This document shows, piece after piece, positions 5,536-5,577 of a stretch of DNA of 5,577 nucleotides (position 1 is the first letter of the stretch; the number at the start of each line of letters is the position of its first letter). Location: positions 1-5,577 of the forward strand of contig JAITDV010000550.1 of the NCBI GenBank assembly GCA_031282385.1, in the 5' to 3' direction. The translations under genes and the position numbers were made by a program. A model generated the notes under the pieces. It saw only the letters and a list, made by a program, of their open reading frames with translations. It made no database searches and was not told where the DNA came from. The stretch comes from Planctomycetaceae bacterium. GTDB lineage: Bacteria; Planctomycetota; Planctomycetia; Pirellulales; Thermoguttaceae.

Positions 5536-5577
5536 TTGCAAATAAAATTGTACCTTATATAAATAGTTGTCCCTGAA

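Overview
The window is an AT-rich stretch of bacterial chromosome. It carries four intact protein genes, one probable broken gene and an unusual load of short structured repeats. The best lineage clue is a 77-residue zinc-ribbon protein (2252-2485, minus strand) whose core I recall as a small conserved protein of Planctomycetes. Weak or absent Shine-Dalgarno sites at the starts fit that lineage. A low-GC, possibly host-associated planctomycete is therefore my best guess, from recall rather than from a search.

Layout. 1-239 is AT-rich with no convincing gene. 243-434 is copy 1 of a miniature inverted-repeat element. 469-964 (minus) holds what looks like remnants of a small gene split by a 280-base segment of clearly higher GC. 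985-2064 (plus) is an AmrS-type radical SAM enzyme. 2066-2230 is element copy 2, inserted into the last bases of the amrS stop codon. 2252-2485 (minus) is the zinc-ribbon protein. 2495-2686 is element copy 3. 2687-2791 is copy A of a second, unrelated repeat. 2832-3662 (minus) is a TatD-family metal hydrolase of the EboB-like type. 3663-4256 is a long intergenic region containing repeat copy B (3960-4067). 4257-5510 (plus) encodes diaminopimelate decarboxylase (LysA).

The genes do not form an operon. amrS and the zinc-ribbon gene converge on element copy 2, and the TatD gene and lysA diverge from the intergenic region with repeat B. LysA makes lysine from meso-diaminopimelate. AmrS and the TatD protein belong to families usually found in clusters (AmmeMemoRadiSam and ebo), but no cluster partner is visible here.

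The most notable content is the repeats. The three elements are 192, 165 and 192 bp, have 18-bp terminal inverted repeats, and each is flanked by its own 3-bp direct repeat (AAT, AAT, ATT). Inside, a 56-nt A-rich segment is almost invariant between copies while the neighbouring hairpin half varies. The second repeat pair shows a compensatory base-pair swap. The copy upstream of lysA can form two mutually exclusive hairpins.
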